A DNA stretch of 55,795 nucleotides, taken from the NCBI GenBank assembly GCA_002002485.1, contig MQVI01000014.1:1-55795 (forward strand), written 5' to 3'. This document shows positions 1 through 8,753 of this stretch, piece by piece; the stretch's first letter is position 1, and the number at the start of each line of letters is the position of its first letter. A program made the position numbers and the translations under genes. The notes under the pieces were generated by a model. That model was given only the letters and a program-made list of their open reading frames with translations, did not search any database and was not told where the DNA came from. This stretch comes from Pasteurellaceae bacterium 15-036681 (GTDB taxonomy: Bacteria; Pseudomonadota; Gammaproteobacteria; Enterobacterales; Pasteurellaceae).

Positions 1-2
1 GT

Positions 3-107
3 TTTGCTGATGAAGTTATCCACGCCTACGCTACAGAACGAGTTTCTTCTCAAGGGGCGTTCAAGCTGTGGATAACATTATGCTTTGGTGTTGCTAGTGT
101 ACTATAA
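3..107 (+). CDS. C-terminal tail of an unidentified protein (cut by window start)
   Basis: An open frame runs from the window edge to TAA at 105-107 and encodes about 34 residues, starting FADEVIHAYATERV and ending FGVASVL. No start is visible because the gene begins outside the window. The last 15 residues are hydrophobic. I do not recognise the family. The frame could also be chance, since it is short. Two DnaA-box-like 9-mers in opposite orientation lie inside it. Confidence 0.3.
   Translation, partial: FADEVIHAYATERVSSQGAFKLWITLCFGVASVL
16..75. promoter_or_regulatory. Pair of DnaA-box-like 9-mers, opposed
   Basis: TTATCCACG at 16-24 is one mismatch from the DnaA box TTATNCACA. TGTGGATAA at 67-75 is a perfect box on the other strand. 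They lie in the tail of the partial upstream frame. With the second cluster at 952-986 they bracket the methyltransferase gene. Confidence 0.35.
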
Positions 108-121
108 ATTTAACATACAAG

Positions 122-165
122 GGGCGTACTGCGTACGCCCGCGGACACGAGCATCGTGTCCCTAC
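122..165. repeat. Double palindrome ending CCCTAC (GTAGGG family)
   Basis: Two adjacent hairpins. GGGCGTA (122-128) pairs with TACGCCC (134-140), and GGACACGA (143-150) pairs with TCGTGTCC (154-161), followed by CTAC. Read on the minus strand the element begins GTAGGGACACGA. It separates the upstream frame from the methyltransferase. There is no T-run, so a simple terminator role is not evident. Similar GTAGGG-flanked hairpins are at 32727, 36507 and 36703. Confidence 0.6.
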
Positions 166-190
166 AAAAATATACTATTTTGGAACTATC

Positions 191-943
191 TTGAAAAAAA
201 GCATCTACGACACCCCTATCTTTTTTGAACGCTACCTGAAACTACGTGAAAATCCGATTAGCCTAAATGAAGTGGTGGAAAAGCCAACAATGTTTTCTCT
301 CCTTCCTGATCTGAATGGCAAGAAAGTACTCGATCTTGGCTGTGGTGCGGGCGGACATCTATTACACTATTTATCACTTGGCGCGGAGCAAGTTGTTGGG
401 TTAGATCTTTCTCAATCGATGATCGAGCAAGCAAAAGTAGATTTTGCAAAAAATAATATCGATCCAACCGCTTACAATTTCTATTGTTTATCAATGGAAC
501 AGTTAGCGGAGATCCAAGAAAGCGAGTTTGATGTGATAACCAGTTCTTTTGCTTTCCATTATGTTGAAGATTTTCCGCAACTACTTAGTGATATTTCTGC
601 TAAGTTGGTCGCGAATGGAACACTTATTTTTTCCCAAGAACATCCTATAACAACTTGCCATAAGACTGGCGATCGCTGGGAAAAAGATCAAAATAAGCAG
701 CAAGTAGCTTATCGTTTAAATCATTATCGAGAAGAAGGATTAAGAGAAAGAAACTGGTTCCAACAGTCATTTAAGACTTATCATAGAACAATAGCAACAA
801 TTTTAAATAACCTAATTCAAGCTGAGTTTATGATTGAACAAGTGAAAGAACCTATGCTTGCGGAGCAACCTGAGTGGCATAATGAATTTAAAGATTTATT
901 ACATAGACCTCCACTTCTGTTTATAAAAACAGTAAAGAAATAA
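191..943 (+). CDS. Class I SAM-dependent methyltransferase
   Basis: A 250-residue cytoplasmic protein with the SAM-binding motif I VLDLGCGAG at residues 46-54, an acidic residue after the next strand (GLDLS), and a later DVITSSFAFHYVED stretch typical of Methyltransf_11/25 folds. The substrate cannot be read from the sequence. The start used is TTG at 191, which has GGA eight bases upstream; no ATG in this frame gives the full motif I context. The gene stands alone between two groups of DnaA-box-like sites. Family assignment is firm, function unknown. Confidence 0.8.
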   Translation: MKKSIYDTPIFFERYLKLRENPISLNEVVEKPTMFSLLPDLNGKKVLDLGCGAGGHLLHYLSLGAEQVVGLDLSQSMIEQAKVDFAKNNIDPTAYNFYCLSMEQLAEIQESEFDVITSSFAFHYVEDFPQLLSDISAKLVANGTLIFSQEHPITTCHKTGDRWEKDQNKQQVAYRLNHYREEGLRERNWFQQSFKTYHRTIATILNNLIQAEFMIEQVKEPMLAEQPEWHNEFKDLLHRPPLLFIKTVKK

Positions 944-1301
944 TGATTTTTCTATCCACATAGCCTGTGGATAACTTTGTGGATTAACTTTTTAAAAGCG
1001 TGCTAAACCTTGATAGAATCTAGGGTTATACAGTATCATTAAAAATTGGATATAAAATAACTTGTGATTTAAAATCAATAAGTTATGTTTTGGCTAGAGT
1101 ATTTGCATAAAAAAATACAAAAAAATTGATCTTTTTCCTATTGACAAATTCAGCCTGTGCAAAACTTTTACAGATAGGTTGTTTTTTCTCAAAATAAAAT
1201 ATTTATCAAGATTGATTTAATGCTAGACATTACAATTGGAAGGGCTACAATTCGCCCATTCAATATTTTTATTTTAAGTATATTTTTTGGAGCAAATATA
1301 A
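944..1301. other. 358-bp AT-rich intergenic region before ndh
   Basis: It opens with three DnaA-box-like 9-mers (952-986) and continues as a very AT-rich stretch (about 1041-1220) with runs of A and T. A possible -10 TACAAT lies at 1246-1251 in the context GCTACAATTCGCCC, resembling the gyrA and aspS promoters in this window. The -35 is weak. An ATCAA-N2-TTGAT inverted repeat at 1205-1216 is not an FNR site (wrong orientation). No coding frame is convincing here. Confidence 0.4.
952..986. promoter_or_regulatory. Cluster of three DnaA-box-like 9-mers
   Basis: CTATCCACA (952-960, one mismatch), TGTGGATAA (966-974, perfect box on the minus strand) and TGTGGATTA (978-986, one mismatch). The first two form an 8-bp inverted repeat with a 5-base gap, so the segment could also fold as a hairpin after the methyltransferase gene. 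Confidence 0.4.
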
Positions 1302-2585
1302 ATGGAAACTATTGTTGTTGTCGGTGGTGGCGCAGGTGGACTTGAACTTGCGACCTATTTAGGTAACAAACTTGGCAAAAAGCAGAAGGCAAAAGTGATT
1401 TTGATTGATAAAAATATCAGTCATCTATGGAAACCACTTTTACACGAAGTTGCAACAGGATCTTTAGATGATGGTACAGATGCATTAAGCTATCGTGCAC
1501 ACGCAAAGAATCACGGCTTTGAATTTCAACAAGGTATGTTAACGGGTGTTTCTGCGGAAGAAAAATTGGTTACTTTAGCGCCGATCTATAATTCTGAAAA
1601 TGAATTATTAGTTGCGGAACGTAAGATCGCTTACGATAAGCTTGTGATCGCGATTGGCAGCCGCTCAAATGATTTTAATACACTGGGTGTGGCGGAGCAC
1701 TGTATATTCTTAGACAGTTCAGAGCAAGCTAAATTATTCCATAAACAGATGATGGAGTTATTTTTAAAGTTCTCAAATAACAATGAAAAAGAAGTGCATA
1801 TTGCAGTTGTGGGCGGCGGTGCAACAGGGATTGAGCTTTCAGCAGAGCTTTATAATGCTGTGAAGAGCTTAAATTCTTATGGCTACGGTAAATTAGATAA
1901 CACGAGCTTAAAAGTGACTTTAGTTGAAGCTGGCCAACGTCTATTACCTGCACTTTCGGAACGAATCTCTGCGTCTGCATTGAAAGAGTTAGGTGAGCTA
2001 GGTGTTGATGTGCGTTTAAATACGGCGGTAACAGAGGCGACTACGGAAGGTTTAATGACTAACAGTGGTGAGTTTATTAAAGCGGATCTTATGGTATGGG
2101 CAGCAGGGATCAAAGCCCCTGAAATTACTCAACGCTTTGGCTTTGAAGTAAACCGTATTAACCAAATTGCAATCCGTGATACGCTACAAACTTTAACAGA
2201 TGATAATGTGTATGTGATCGGTGACTGTGCATTCTTAATGCAAGAAAATGGTAAGCCAGTGCCACCACGTGCGCAATCGGCTCATCAAATGGCTACGACG
2301 TGCGGTAAAAATATTATTGCGCAGTTAGAAGGTAAGCCATTAAAAGCCTTTGTATTAAACGATAAAGGTTCATTAGTGTCTTTCTCTCGTTTTGGTACTA
2401 TCGGTAGTTTAATGGGGAACTTGACTAACGGGACAATGTTTATTGAGGGTAAAATCGCACGTATGGCGTATTTATCGCTTTACCGTATGCATCAAGTTGC
2501 ACTACACGGTTGTGTGAAAACAGGCTTAATTATGCTGGTTGGACGTATCAACCGTTTTTTAAGACCAACGATGAAGTTACATTAA
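1302..2585 (+). CDS. ndh: Type II NADH:quinone oxidoreductase (NDH-2)
   Basis: A 427-residue flavoprotein of the NDH-2 family, which moves electrons from NADH to the quinone pool at the inner membrane face without pumping protons. Two dinucleotide-binding motifs are visible: VVVGGGAGG near residues 5-13 for FAD, and [11 protein letters not shown] near 169-179 for NADH. The FAD-contacting YVIGDCAF follows near residue 305. A C-terminal region rich in hydrophobic and basic residues fits membrane association. TTGGAG precedes the ATG start. A hairpin terminator follows, so it is monocistronic. Length fits the family. Confidence 0.92.
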   Translation: METIVVVGGGAGGLELATYLGNKLGKKQKAKVILIDKNISHLWKPLLHEVATGSLDDGTDALSYRAHAKNHGFEFQQGMLTGVSAEEKLVTLAPIYNSENELLVAERKIAYDKLVIAIGSRSNDFNTLGVAEHCIFLDSSEQAKLFHKQMMELFLKFSNNNEKEVHIAVVGGGATGIELSAELYNAVKSLNSYGYGKLDNTSLKVTLVEAGQRLLPALSERISASALKELGELGVDVRLNTAVTEATTEGLMTNSGEFIKADLMVWAAGIKAPEITQRFGFEVNRINQIAIRDTLQTLTDDNVYVIGDCAFLMQENGKPVPPRAQSAHQMATTCGKNIIAQLEGKPLKAFVLNDKGSLVSFSRFGTIGSLMGNLTNGTMFIEGKIARMAYLSLYRMHQVALHGCVKTGLIMLVGRINRFLRPTMKLH

Positions 2586-2620
2586 TCAAAAAGTGATTGA
2601 GGCTAAATAAGTCTAATTGA

Positions 2621-2655
2621 AACCGAAAATGGCAATTGCTCTTTTCGGTTTTTTT
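2621..2655 (+). terminator. Rho-independent terminator of ndh
   Basis: Stem ACCGAAAA (2622-2629) pairs with TTTTCGGT (2642-2649) across a 12-base loop and runs into a T tract ending at 2655. Confidence 0.75.
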
Positions 2656-2708
2656 GGCATTAAAACTCGATAAAAGCCTAACTAAATCGCCCATTTTTAG
2701 CCATTCTA

Positions 2709-2717
2709 TGCTATAAT
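2709..2717 (+). promoter_or_regulatory. Extended -10 promoter of gyrA
   Basis: TGCTATAAT gives a perfect -10 with a TG extension, about 58 bases before the gyrA ATG. The -35 region (about 2689-2694) is poor, as expected for an extended -10. A C-rich discriminator follows, similar in layout to the aspS promoter at 32881. Confidence 0.55.
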
Positions 2718-2774
2718 CTCACCCAATTTAGCCCCATTTCTGGGGTATTTTTATAACGTGATTAGGAAGTCTCA

Positions 2775-5423
2775 ATGAGCGAATTAGCCAAAGATATTAC
2801 CCCCGTCAGTATTGAAGAAGAACTGAAAACCTCCTACCTCGACTATGCTATGTCGGTAATTGTTGGGCGTGCCTTGCCTGACGTACGTGATGGCTTGAAA
2901 CCTGTTCATCGCCGTGTGTTATTCTCAATGGATCAAAATAACAATGTCTACAATAGAGCACATGTAAAATCAGCGCGTGTTGTGGGTGATGTAATCGGTA
3001 AATATCACCCTCATGGTGACTCTGCTGTATACGATACAATTGTTCGTATGGCTCAGCCTTTTTCACTTCGTTATATGTTAGTCGATGGTCAAGGTAACTT
3101 CGGTTCTATCGATGGCGATGCACCAGCGGCAATGCGTTATACCGAAGTCCGTATGCAAAAAATTACACAGGAATTATTAACAGACTTGGATAAAGAAACT
3201 GTTGATTTCTCGCCTAACTATGATGGCAAAGAGATGATTCCAGACGTGTTACCAACTAAAATTCCTGCGTTATTAGTAAACGGTTCGTCGGGTATCGCAG
3301 TTGGTATGGCAACCAATATTCCACCACATAACTTAAATGAAGTATTAGATGGCTGTCTTGCTTATATCGAAAATGATCAAATCACTATCGAAGAATTAAT
3401 GCAGCATATTCCAGGTCCTGATTTTCCGACTGCTGCGATTATTAACGGTCGTAAAGGGATTGAAGATGCTTATCGCACTGGTCGTGGTAAAATCTATGTG
3501 CGTGCAAAAGCAAGCGTTGAAACAACAGCCAAAGGTCGTGAACAAATTATCGTGACTGAAATTCCTTATCAGGTGAATAAAGCGCGTTTAATTGAGAAAA
3601 TTGCAGAATTAGTTAAAGAGAAGAAAATCGAAGGAATCAGTGAGTTACGTGATGAGTCTGAAGAAGATATCCGTATCGTTATTGAACTTAAAACAAGTGC
3701 TGTGGGTGAAGTTGTTTTAAATACACTTTATGCTTTGACCCAGATGCAAGTTACCTTCGGTATCAACATGGTTGCACTTGATCATGGTCAGCCGAAAGTT
3801 TTAAATCTAAAACAGATTATTGAAGCCTTTGTTACTCACCGTCGTGAAGTTGTAACTCGTCGTACAATTTATGAATTACGCAAAGCTCGTGAGCGTGCTC
3901 ATATTCTTGAAGGCTACTCTGTTGCATTAGAAAATATTGACACGATTATCGAGTTAATTCGTGGTTCAAGAACAACGGAAGAAGCGCTTGAGAAATTATT
4001 AGCGCGTGGTTGGTCAATTAATCAATTTGCCCCAATTTTAAGTTTGGATGCGCGACCTGATTTACTTCCAGCTAAATTTGGCGTTCACAATGGTGAATAT
4101 TTCTTATCTGAAGCACAAGCAAAAGCGATTCTTGAATTAAGATTACAACGCTTAACTGGCTTAGAATACGATAAGATTTTGGATGAATATAAAGAAATCT
4201 TAGTTTCTATTGGCGGATTGTTGCATATTTTAAATAGTGCCGAACGTTTAATGGAAGTAATTCGCGAAGAGCTTGAATTAGTTAAAGCAAACTTTGGTGA
4301 TGAGCGTCGTACTGAAATCACATCAGCGTCTGGTGATATCAATCTAGAAGACTTAATCGCTCAAGAAGATGTAGTAGTTACGCTTTCACACGCAGGCTAC
4401 GTAAAATATCAACCGCTTTCAGACTACGAAGCACAGCGTCGTGGTGGTAAAGGTAAGTCAGCAACGAAGATGAAAGAAGATGACTTTATTGAGAAATTAT
4501 TAGTAGCGAATACTCACGATACGATTCTCTGTTTCTCAAGTCGTGGTCGTTTATATCAATTAAAAGTGTATCAATTACCGCAAGCAAGTCGTGGCGCACG
4601 TGGTACACCAATTGTGAATATTCTTCCGCTTGTAAAAGAAGAAAATGAGCGTATCACCGCGATTCTTCCAATTCCAAATGGTGAATTTAGTGCAGATAAA
4701 TTTATCTTTATGGCGACCGCAAGTGGTGTGGTGAAGAAAGTTTCATTAGACGCATTTGCAAATGTTCGTTCAAGCGGTCTGATTGCCTTAAAACTTCGCG
4801 AAGGCGATGAATTAATCGGTGTGGATATTACTGATGGCGAAAGCGAAATTATGCTGTTCTCTGCGCAAGGTCGTGTGGTACGTTTTGCTGAAAAAGCTGT
4901 ACGTAGTATGGGCCGTGTGGCAACTGGTGTGCGTGGTATTAAACTTGCAACAACCGAGCTTGCAGATGATATTGAAGATGCAGAAATCGAGCCAATCGAA
5001 AACGAAGAAGCAGAAGATACATCAAGTGTGAACTTAACCGCAGACAAAGTAGTATCTCTTGTGATTCCACATAATGAAGGCGATATCTTAACAGTAACTC
5101 AAAATGGTTTCGGTAAACGTACTGCATTAAGTGAATACCCAATTAAGTCTCGTGCAACAAAAGGTGTTGTATCAATTAAGACAAGCGAACGTAACGGTAA
5201 AGTGGTTGCAGCGGTTCAAGTTGAAGAAACTGACCAAATTATGCTGATTACTGACGCAGGTACTTTGGTACGTACACGTGTAAATGAAGTTGCATTAGTG
5301 GGGCGTAATACCCAAGGCGTGCGCATTATCCGCACTGCTGAAGATGAGCAGGTTGTAAGCTTAGAGCGTATCTGTGAAATCGAAGAGGAAGATTCAGAAG
5401 GCGTGGAAGCTTCTGAAGAATAG
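2775..5423 (+). CDS. gyrA: DNA gyrase subunit A
   Basis: An 882-residue type IIA topoisomerase subunit that cuts and rejoins DNA during negative supercoiling with GyrB. The numbering matches E. coli exactly over the N-terminus: catalytic Tyr122 in AAMRYTE, and the quinolone-determining [10 protein letters not shown] with Ser83 and Asp87, both wild type. The GyrA box QRRGGKGK starts the C-terminal beta-pinwheel DNA-wrapping domain. An acidic linker ([19 protein letters not shown]) and an acidic tail rich in Glu are present. It is monocistronic, with an extended -10 promoter upstream and a hairpin after the stop. Confidence 0.98.
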   Translation: MSELAKDITPVSIEEELKTSYLDYAMSVIVGRALPDVRDGLKPVHRRVLFSMDQNNNVYNRAHVKSARVVGDVIGKYHPHGDSAVYDTIVRMAQPFSLRYMLVDGQGNFGSIDGDAPAAMRYTEVRMQKITQELLTDLDKETVDFSPNYDGKEMIPDVLPTKIPALLVNGSSGIAVGMATNIPPHNLNEVLDGCLAYIENDQITIEELMQHIPGPDFPTAAIINGRKGIEDAYRTGRGKIYVRAKASVETTAKGREQIIVTEIPYQVNKARLIEKIAELVKEKKIEGISELRDESEEDIRIVIELKTSAVGEVVLNTLYALTQMQVTFGINMVALDHGQPKVLNLKQIIEAFVTHRREVVTRRTIYELRKARERAHILEGYSVALENIDTIIELIRGSRTTEEALEKLLARGWSINQFAPILSLDARPDLLPAKFGVHNGEYFLSEAQAKAILELRLQRLTGLEYDKILDEYKEILVSIGGLLHILNSAERLMEVIREELELVKANFGDERRTEITSASGDINLEDLIAQEDVVVTLSHAGYVKYQPLSDYEAQRRGGKGKSATKMKEDDFIEKLLVANTHDTILCFSSRGRLYQLKVYQLPQASRGARGTPIVNILPLVKEENERITAILPIPNGEFSADKFIFMATASGVVKKVSLDAFANVRSSGLIALKLREGDELIGVDITDGESEIMLFSAQGRVVRFAEKAVRSMGRVATGVRGIKLATTELADDIEDAEIEPIENEEAEDTSSVNLTADKVVSLVIPHNEGDILTVTQNGFGKRTALSEYPIKSRATKGVVSIKTSERNGKVVAAVQVEETDQIMLITDAGTLVRTRVNEVALVGRNTQGVRIIRTAEDEQVVSLERICEIEEEDSEGVEASEE

Positions 5424-5430
5424 ATAAACC

Positions 5431-5463
5431 AACGGCTAGCTTAATGCTAGCCGTTTTGTTTTA
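5431..5463. terminator. Terminator between gyrA and the ABC ATPase gene
   Basis: A 10-bp perfect stem: AACGGCTAGC (5431-5440), loop TTAAT, GCTAGCCGTT (5446-5455), then a T-rich tail on the plus strand. It lies between two convergent stop codons and can serve both genes. Confidence 0.8.
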
Positions 5464-6885
5464 TTCACTGATATATTGTTCCAAATCAATCACCTTGTCA
5501 CAACTTTTTTCGATGAGATAGTGATCGTGGCTCACTAAAATCAGCCCACAATTTCTCGCTCGACATTGCTCAACGAGCAACTTAATTGTTTCTTGTTGGG
5601 TAATTGGGTCTAAGCGAGAAGTCACTTCATCAGCAAATAACAGAACAGGTTCTAGCAATAATGCACGCAAAATTGCCACTCGCTGTAATTCACCACCTGA
5701 CACATTTTCTGCAGTACGTTGCAGAATTTCAGGAGAAAGAGCGAGCTGTTTTAATAAGCTAGGAATCTGTGAGCGATCCAACTTGTGATAGTTAATCACA
5801 TCATCAAGCAAAGTTTGCAAAGTCGCATTTGGTGCAAAAGCTTCTGGCGGATCTTGATAAAGCTTTAAAACCTGATGTTTTTTATGAACCGTAGAGTGCC
5901 ATTGTACTTCACCTGCTTTTGGCTTGAGTAAGCCACAAAGCACATCAGCAAGGGTACTTTTGCCGATACCACTTCGCCCTACAATCCCTAAAATTTCGCC
6001 TTTGTTTAAATCAAATGAGAGATGGCTAAACAGATCACGTTTACCACGAGCAACAGTGAGATCTTTTACCGATACAAGGGGTTGCTTTTCTGGGGAGTTT
6101 TGCAAATCTTGCAGAGGTTGCCAATGTTGTGGATCGGCTCCGATTAAGGCTTTAGTGTAAGCATCTTGCGGATTATTCAACAGACTTTCGGCATCGCTTT
6201 GTTCAACAAGTTTGCCTTTTTTCATTACGAAAATATAGCCACCTAAAGCTGTTGCGACTTCAATATCGTGAGTGATAGTGAGCAATCCGCCGCCATTTTG
6301 ATAAGCATATTTGAGTAGGTTAATCACCCCTTGTTTACTTACAGGATCTAACCCTTTGGTCGGTTCATCGGCAAGCAAAATTTTCCCGCCTGAAGCGGTC
6401 GCAATTGCAAAAGATGCACGTTGTGCCATACCGCCAGAAAGCTGATGTGGATAGGCTTTTTGAGCTTGCTTCAAACCTAATTCAGTTAAATATGTTTCGC
6501 TTGCTTGAGTAGATTTCTTCTCATCTAACCCTGCGACAAAATGGTAACTTTCCCAAAGTTGTTGGCTAATGTCCATAATTGGATCGAGTGAACGGCGTGG
6601 CTCTTGAGGAAGCATAACTAAAGTTTTTCCCCAGCACTCACGCAGTTTTTGCAAGGGGGCAGAATTGCTGTCAATTTTGCAATTCTCAATCTGAATCTCA
6701 CCCCTTGTTGTTAATCCTTGTGGCAAAGCCCCCATAATGGCTTGAATTAATAGGCTTTTCCCTGAGCCTGTTTCGCCCAAGATAGTGATGTTTTTACCTT
6801 GCTCAAGGGTTAGGCTCATTGGTTCAACAAGTTCTAAACCATCGATGGTTTGAACCGACACATTTTCAATTTTTAATAATGACAT
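5461..6885 (-). CDS. Dpp/Opp/Nik-type ABC importer, fused double ATPase
   Basis: A 474-residue protein with two complete ABC domains, equivalent to DppD and DppF joined in one chain. Domain 1: Walker A GETGSGKS (37-44), signature LSGGMAQ (149-155), Walker B ILLADEP (169-175). Domain 2: Walker A GRSGIGKS (303-310), signature VSGGELQ (395-401), Walker B LLFADE (415-420). A NNPQDAYTKALIGADP stretch after domain 1 resembles the C-terminal motif of oligopeptide ATPases. It starts one base after the permease stop and is the last gene of the importer operon. The substrate (peptide, nickel or other) cannot be fixed. Confidence 0.88.
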   Translation of the reverse strand: MSLLKIENVSVQTIDGLELVEPMSLTLEQGKNITILGETGSGKSLLIQAIMGALPQGLTTRGEIQIENCKIDSNSAPLQKLRECWGKTLVMLPQEPRRSLDPIMDISQQLWESYHFVAGLDEKKSTQASETYLTELGLKQAQKAYPHQLSGGMAQRASFAIATASGGKILLADEPTKGLDPVSKQGVINLLKYAYQNGGGLLTITHDIEVATALGGYIFVMKKGKLVEQSDAESLLNNPQDAYTKALIGADPQHWQPLQDLQNSPEKQPLVSVKDLTVARGKRDLFSHLSFDLNKGEILGIVGRSGIGKSTLADVLCGLLKPKAGEVQWHSTVHKKHQVLKLYQDPPEAFAPNATLQTLLDDVINYHKLDRSQIPSLLKQLALSPEILQRTAENVSGGELQRVAILRALLLEPVLLFADEVTSRLDPITQQETIKLLVEQCRARNCGLILVSHDHYLIEKSCDKVIDLEQYISE

Positions 6886-6886
6886 A

Positions 6887-7669
6887 TTATTTAATCTTTC
6901 CTGATAACAATTGTAGGCTCAACACCAACAAAAACACGGCGATAACAGGCTGTAAAAAAATCATCGGTGCTTGGTAGTAGTAAGGGAATAATTCCGTCAT
7001 CATCAAACCAAGTTCCGCTGTTGGTGGACGCAAGCCAACGCTCACGAAACCCAGGGTTGCTAGAGCCAAAATCGCATTACCAATAGAGAATGCGGTTAGG
7101 GTTGCAATTAATGGCAATAAACGTGGCAATAAATGGCGTTTGATACAATAAAACAATGACATTCCCATTAAGCGTGATGATTCTAATTCACTGCTGCTTG
7201 TGAGGGTGCTAGTGATTGCTCGCACAACACGGAAAAACTCGACCCACATCACCAATGAAATTCCTAAATAGAGCGTCCAGAATGAACCTGGGGAAAGTGA
7301 TGCGAACAGTAAAATCAGTAATAAACCAGGTAGAGCCATCACTAAATCGCAGATAAAACTAAATAAGCGATCTACCCAGCCACCAAATAAACCAGCTAAA
7401 ATCCCAAAAGCGAGACCAGCAAATAAAGCACAAGCAACGCTGAAGAGTGATAATCCAAATGAGAGGCGAATTGCTGACGCAAGGCGTGCAAGCATATCTC
7501 GTCCTAAATGGTCGGTACCGAACCAGCTTTCTGCATCCGGGCTAGCAAGCAAGTTGCTTAAATCTTGGAAACCGATATCCATCGGGTAGAAATAAGGTTG
7601 TAAAAAAGCGAAAGCGAGTAACATTGAGAGTAAAACCGCTCCGCAAAGTTGTCCGAAACTTAATCTCAT
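6887..7669 (-). CDS. ABC importer permease, DppC-like
   Basis: A 260-residue inner-membrane protein with about six hydrophobic segments. The family hallmark is the DLxSPDxxxWFGTDHLGRDMLARL region near the N-terminus, followed by the cytoplasmic coupling loop near SSELESSRLMGMS. It belongs to the BPD_transp_1 group of peptide and nickel importers and pairs with the upstream DppB-like permease. It overlaps that gene by 4 bases (ATGA), so translation is probably coupled. Confidence 0.85.
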   Translation of the reverse strand: MRLSFGQLCGAVLLSMLLAFAFLQPYFYPMDIGFQDLSNLLASPDAESWFGTDHLGRDMLARLASAIRLSFGLSLFSVACALFAGLAFGILAGLFGGWVDRLFSFICDLVMALPGLLLILLFASLSPGSFWTLYLGISLVMWVEFFRVVRAITSTLTSSSELESSRLMGMSLFYCIKRHLLPRLLPLIATLTAFSIGNAILALATLGFVSVGLRPPTAELGLMMTELFPYYYQAPMIFLQPVIAVFLLVLSLQLLSGKIK

Positions 7670-8610
7670 TCTTTCACTCCATCACGAATACGAGGGTCAA
7701 TCCACGCACTTAATAAATCTGCAAACATATTTAAGATCACAAATAGCCCGCCCATCACTAATGCAGTACCTTGAATCATCGGCACATCGCGAGCAATAAT
7801 GGCGTGAACGAGGGCGTGTCCACTTCCAGGCCAAGCAAACAGACTTTCAACAATCACCACGCCTTCAATTAAGTAAACGAGTTGCACACTGTGATAAGCG
7901 ATCACAGGAATCGCAATATTGCGTAAACCGTGACGCACAAAAACTTGCCAATCACTTAAGCCTTTTAATTTTGCGAATTGATAATAGTCGGACTCCATCA
8001 CTTGCACCATCGCTTGACGAGTTACGCGAACCGAAACCGCACTCAAGCCAAGAGCGAGAGTAAGAGCTGGTAAAACAAAGTGTAACCAAGTGCCGTAGCC
8101 ACCTGCAGGTAGCCATTTGAGGTTCACTGAAAACAGCGTAATCAAGCCAATTGCAATAATGAATGCTGGCACCGAGCGGAATAAACTACTGAAAACTAGC
8201 GTAAAGCGGTCGAATAATCCATTTGGTTTGCGAGCCGCAAGAATTCCAATAGTTGGACCGATAATCAACGCCATCATTAATGCCACAACTGCAAGGCTGA
8301 GAGTGTGTCCAAATTGATGTTGAATTTCGTGCCAAACAGGATCGCCAGTCACAAGGGATTTGCCTAGATTAAATTGAATTAGATCGACAAACCAACTTCC
8401 GTAGCTATGCCACCAAGGTTGTTCTAATCCGAGTTCTGAACGTACCAATTCGGCGGCTGCAGAATTGAGTTGATCGTAACCGTATCGACTTGCTGCGATA
8501 CGATACGCCATATCCCCCGACAGTTGTCGAGTTAAGATAAAAGTTAAAGTACCGACCGACCAAATAACCAAAAAGATTTGGAACAGACGGCGAGAGATGA
8601 TTTTTAGCAT
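7666..8610 (-). CDS. ABC importer permease, DppB-like
   Basis: An inner-membrane permease of about 314 residues from the start chosen here. The ATG at 8610 (MLKIISRRLFQIFLV) gives the standard DppB N-terminus. The longer frame to 8643 begins inside a palindrome and adds 11 atypical residues. Conserved features include the first TM with LTFILTRQLSGD, and the coupling-loop region VRVTRQAMVQVMESDYYQFAKLKGLS. No strong Shine-Dalgarno is visible for either start. The hairpin nest at 8638-8739 separates it from the binding-protein gene. Confidence 0.85.
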   Translation of the reverse strand: MLKIISRRLFQIFLVIWSVGTLTFILTRQLSGDMAYRIAASRYGYDQLNSAAAELVRSELGLEQPWWHSYGSWFVDLIQFNLGKSLVTGDPVWHEIQHQFGHTLSLAVVALMMALIIGPTIGILAARKPNGLFDRFTLVFSSLFRSVPAFIIAIGLITLFSVNLKWLPAGGYGTWLHFVLPALTLALGLSAVSVRVTRQAMVQVMESDYYQFAKLKGLSDWQVFVRHGLRNIAIPVIAYHSVQLVYLIEGVVIVESLFAWPGSGHALVHAIIARDVPMIQGTALVMGGLFVILNMFADLLSAWIDPRIRDGVKE

Positions 8611-8637
8611 ATGGTTTATAAAATAATATGTAACTCG

Positions 8638-8739
8638 CCCCATACGAGCCGTATGGGGTTACTTAGCTAAGCGACTTTGTCGCTTCAGAATTAGTCGCAA
8701 CGCGACTAAGATAAGTAACCTAGCACGGCTCGTGCTAGG
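8638..8739. repeat. Nested palindrome cluster between binding protein and permease genes
   Basis: Four hairpins with 3-base loops fill 102 bp: CCCCATACG/CGTATGGGG (8638-8658), AAGCGAC/GTCGCTT (8669-8685), TTAGTCGC/GCGACTAA (8691-8709), CCTAGCACG/CGTGCTAGG (8719-8739). The arms GGTTACTTA (8657-8665) and TAAGTAACC (8712-8720) also pair across the inner hairpins. The centres of the two outer hairpins, ACGAGCCGT and ACGGCTCGT, are reverse complements. It may stabilise or uncouple the upstream binding-protein message. Confidence 0.75.
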
Positions 8740-8753
8740 TTAAATAGCGATGA

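Noticed and set aside
1205-1216. FNR site upstream of ndh
   Set aside because: The repeat is ATCAA-N2-TTGAT, the reverse order and spacing of the FNR site TTGAT-N4-ATCAA.
952-1220. Replication origin (oriC)
   Set aside because: DnaA-box-like sites and AT-rich DNA are present, but there is no dnaA, mnmG or similar neighbour and too few perfect boxes. Kept only as a finding.
4571-5047. A 158-codon open frame antisense to gyrA
   Set aside because: Ser/Ile-rich composition that mirrors the gyrA codons on the other strand, no ribosome site, no family likeness.
8638-8739. CRISPR-like array
   Set aside because: The hairpins differ in sequence and there are no equal spacers or repeated units.
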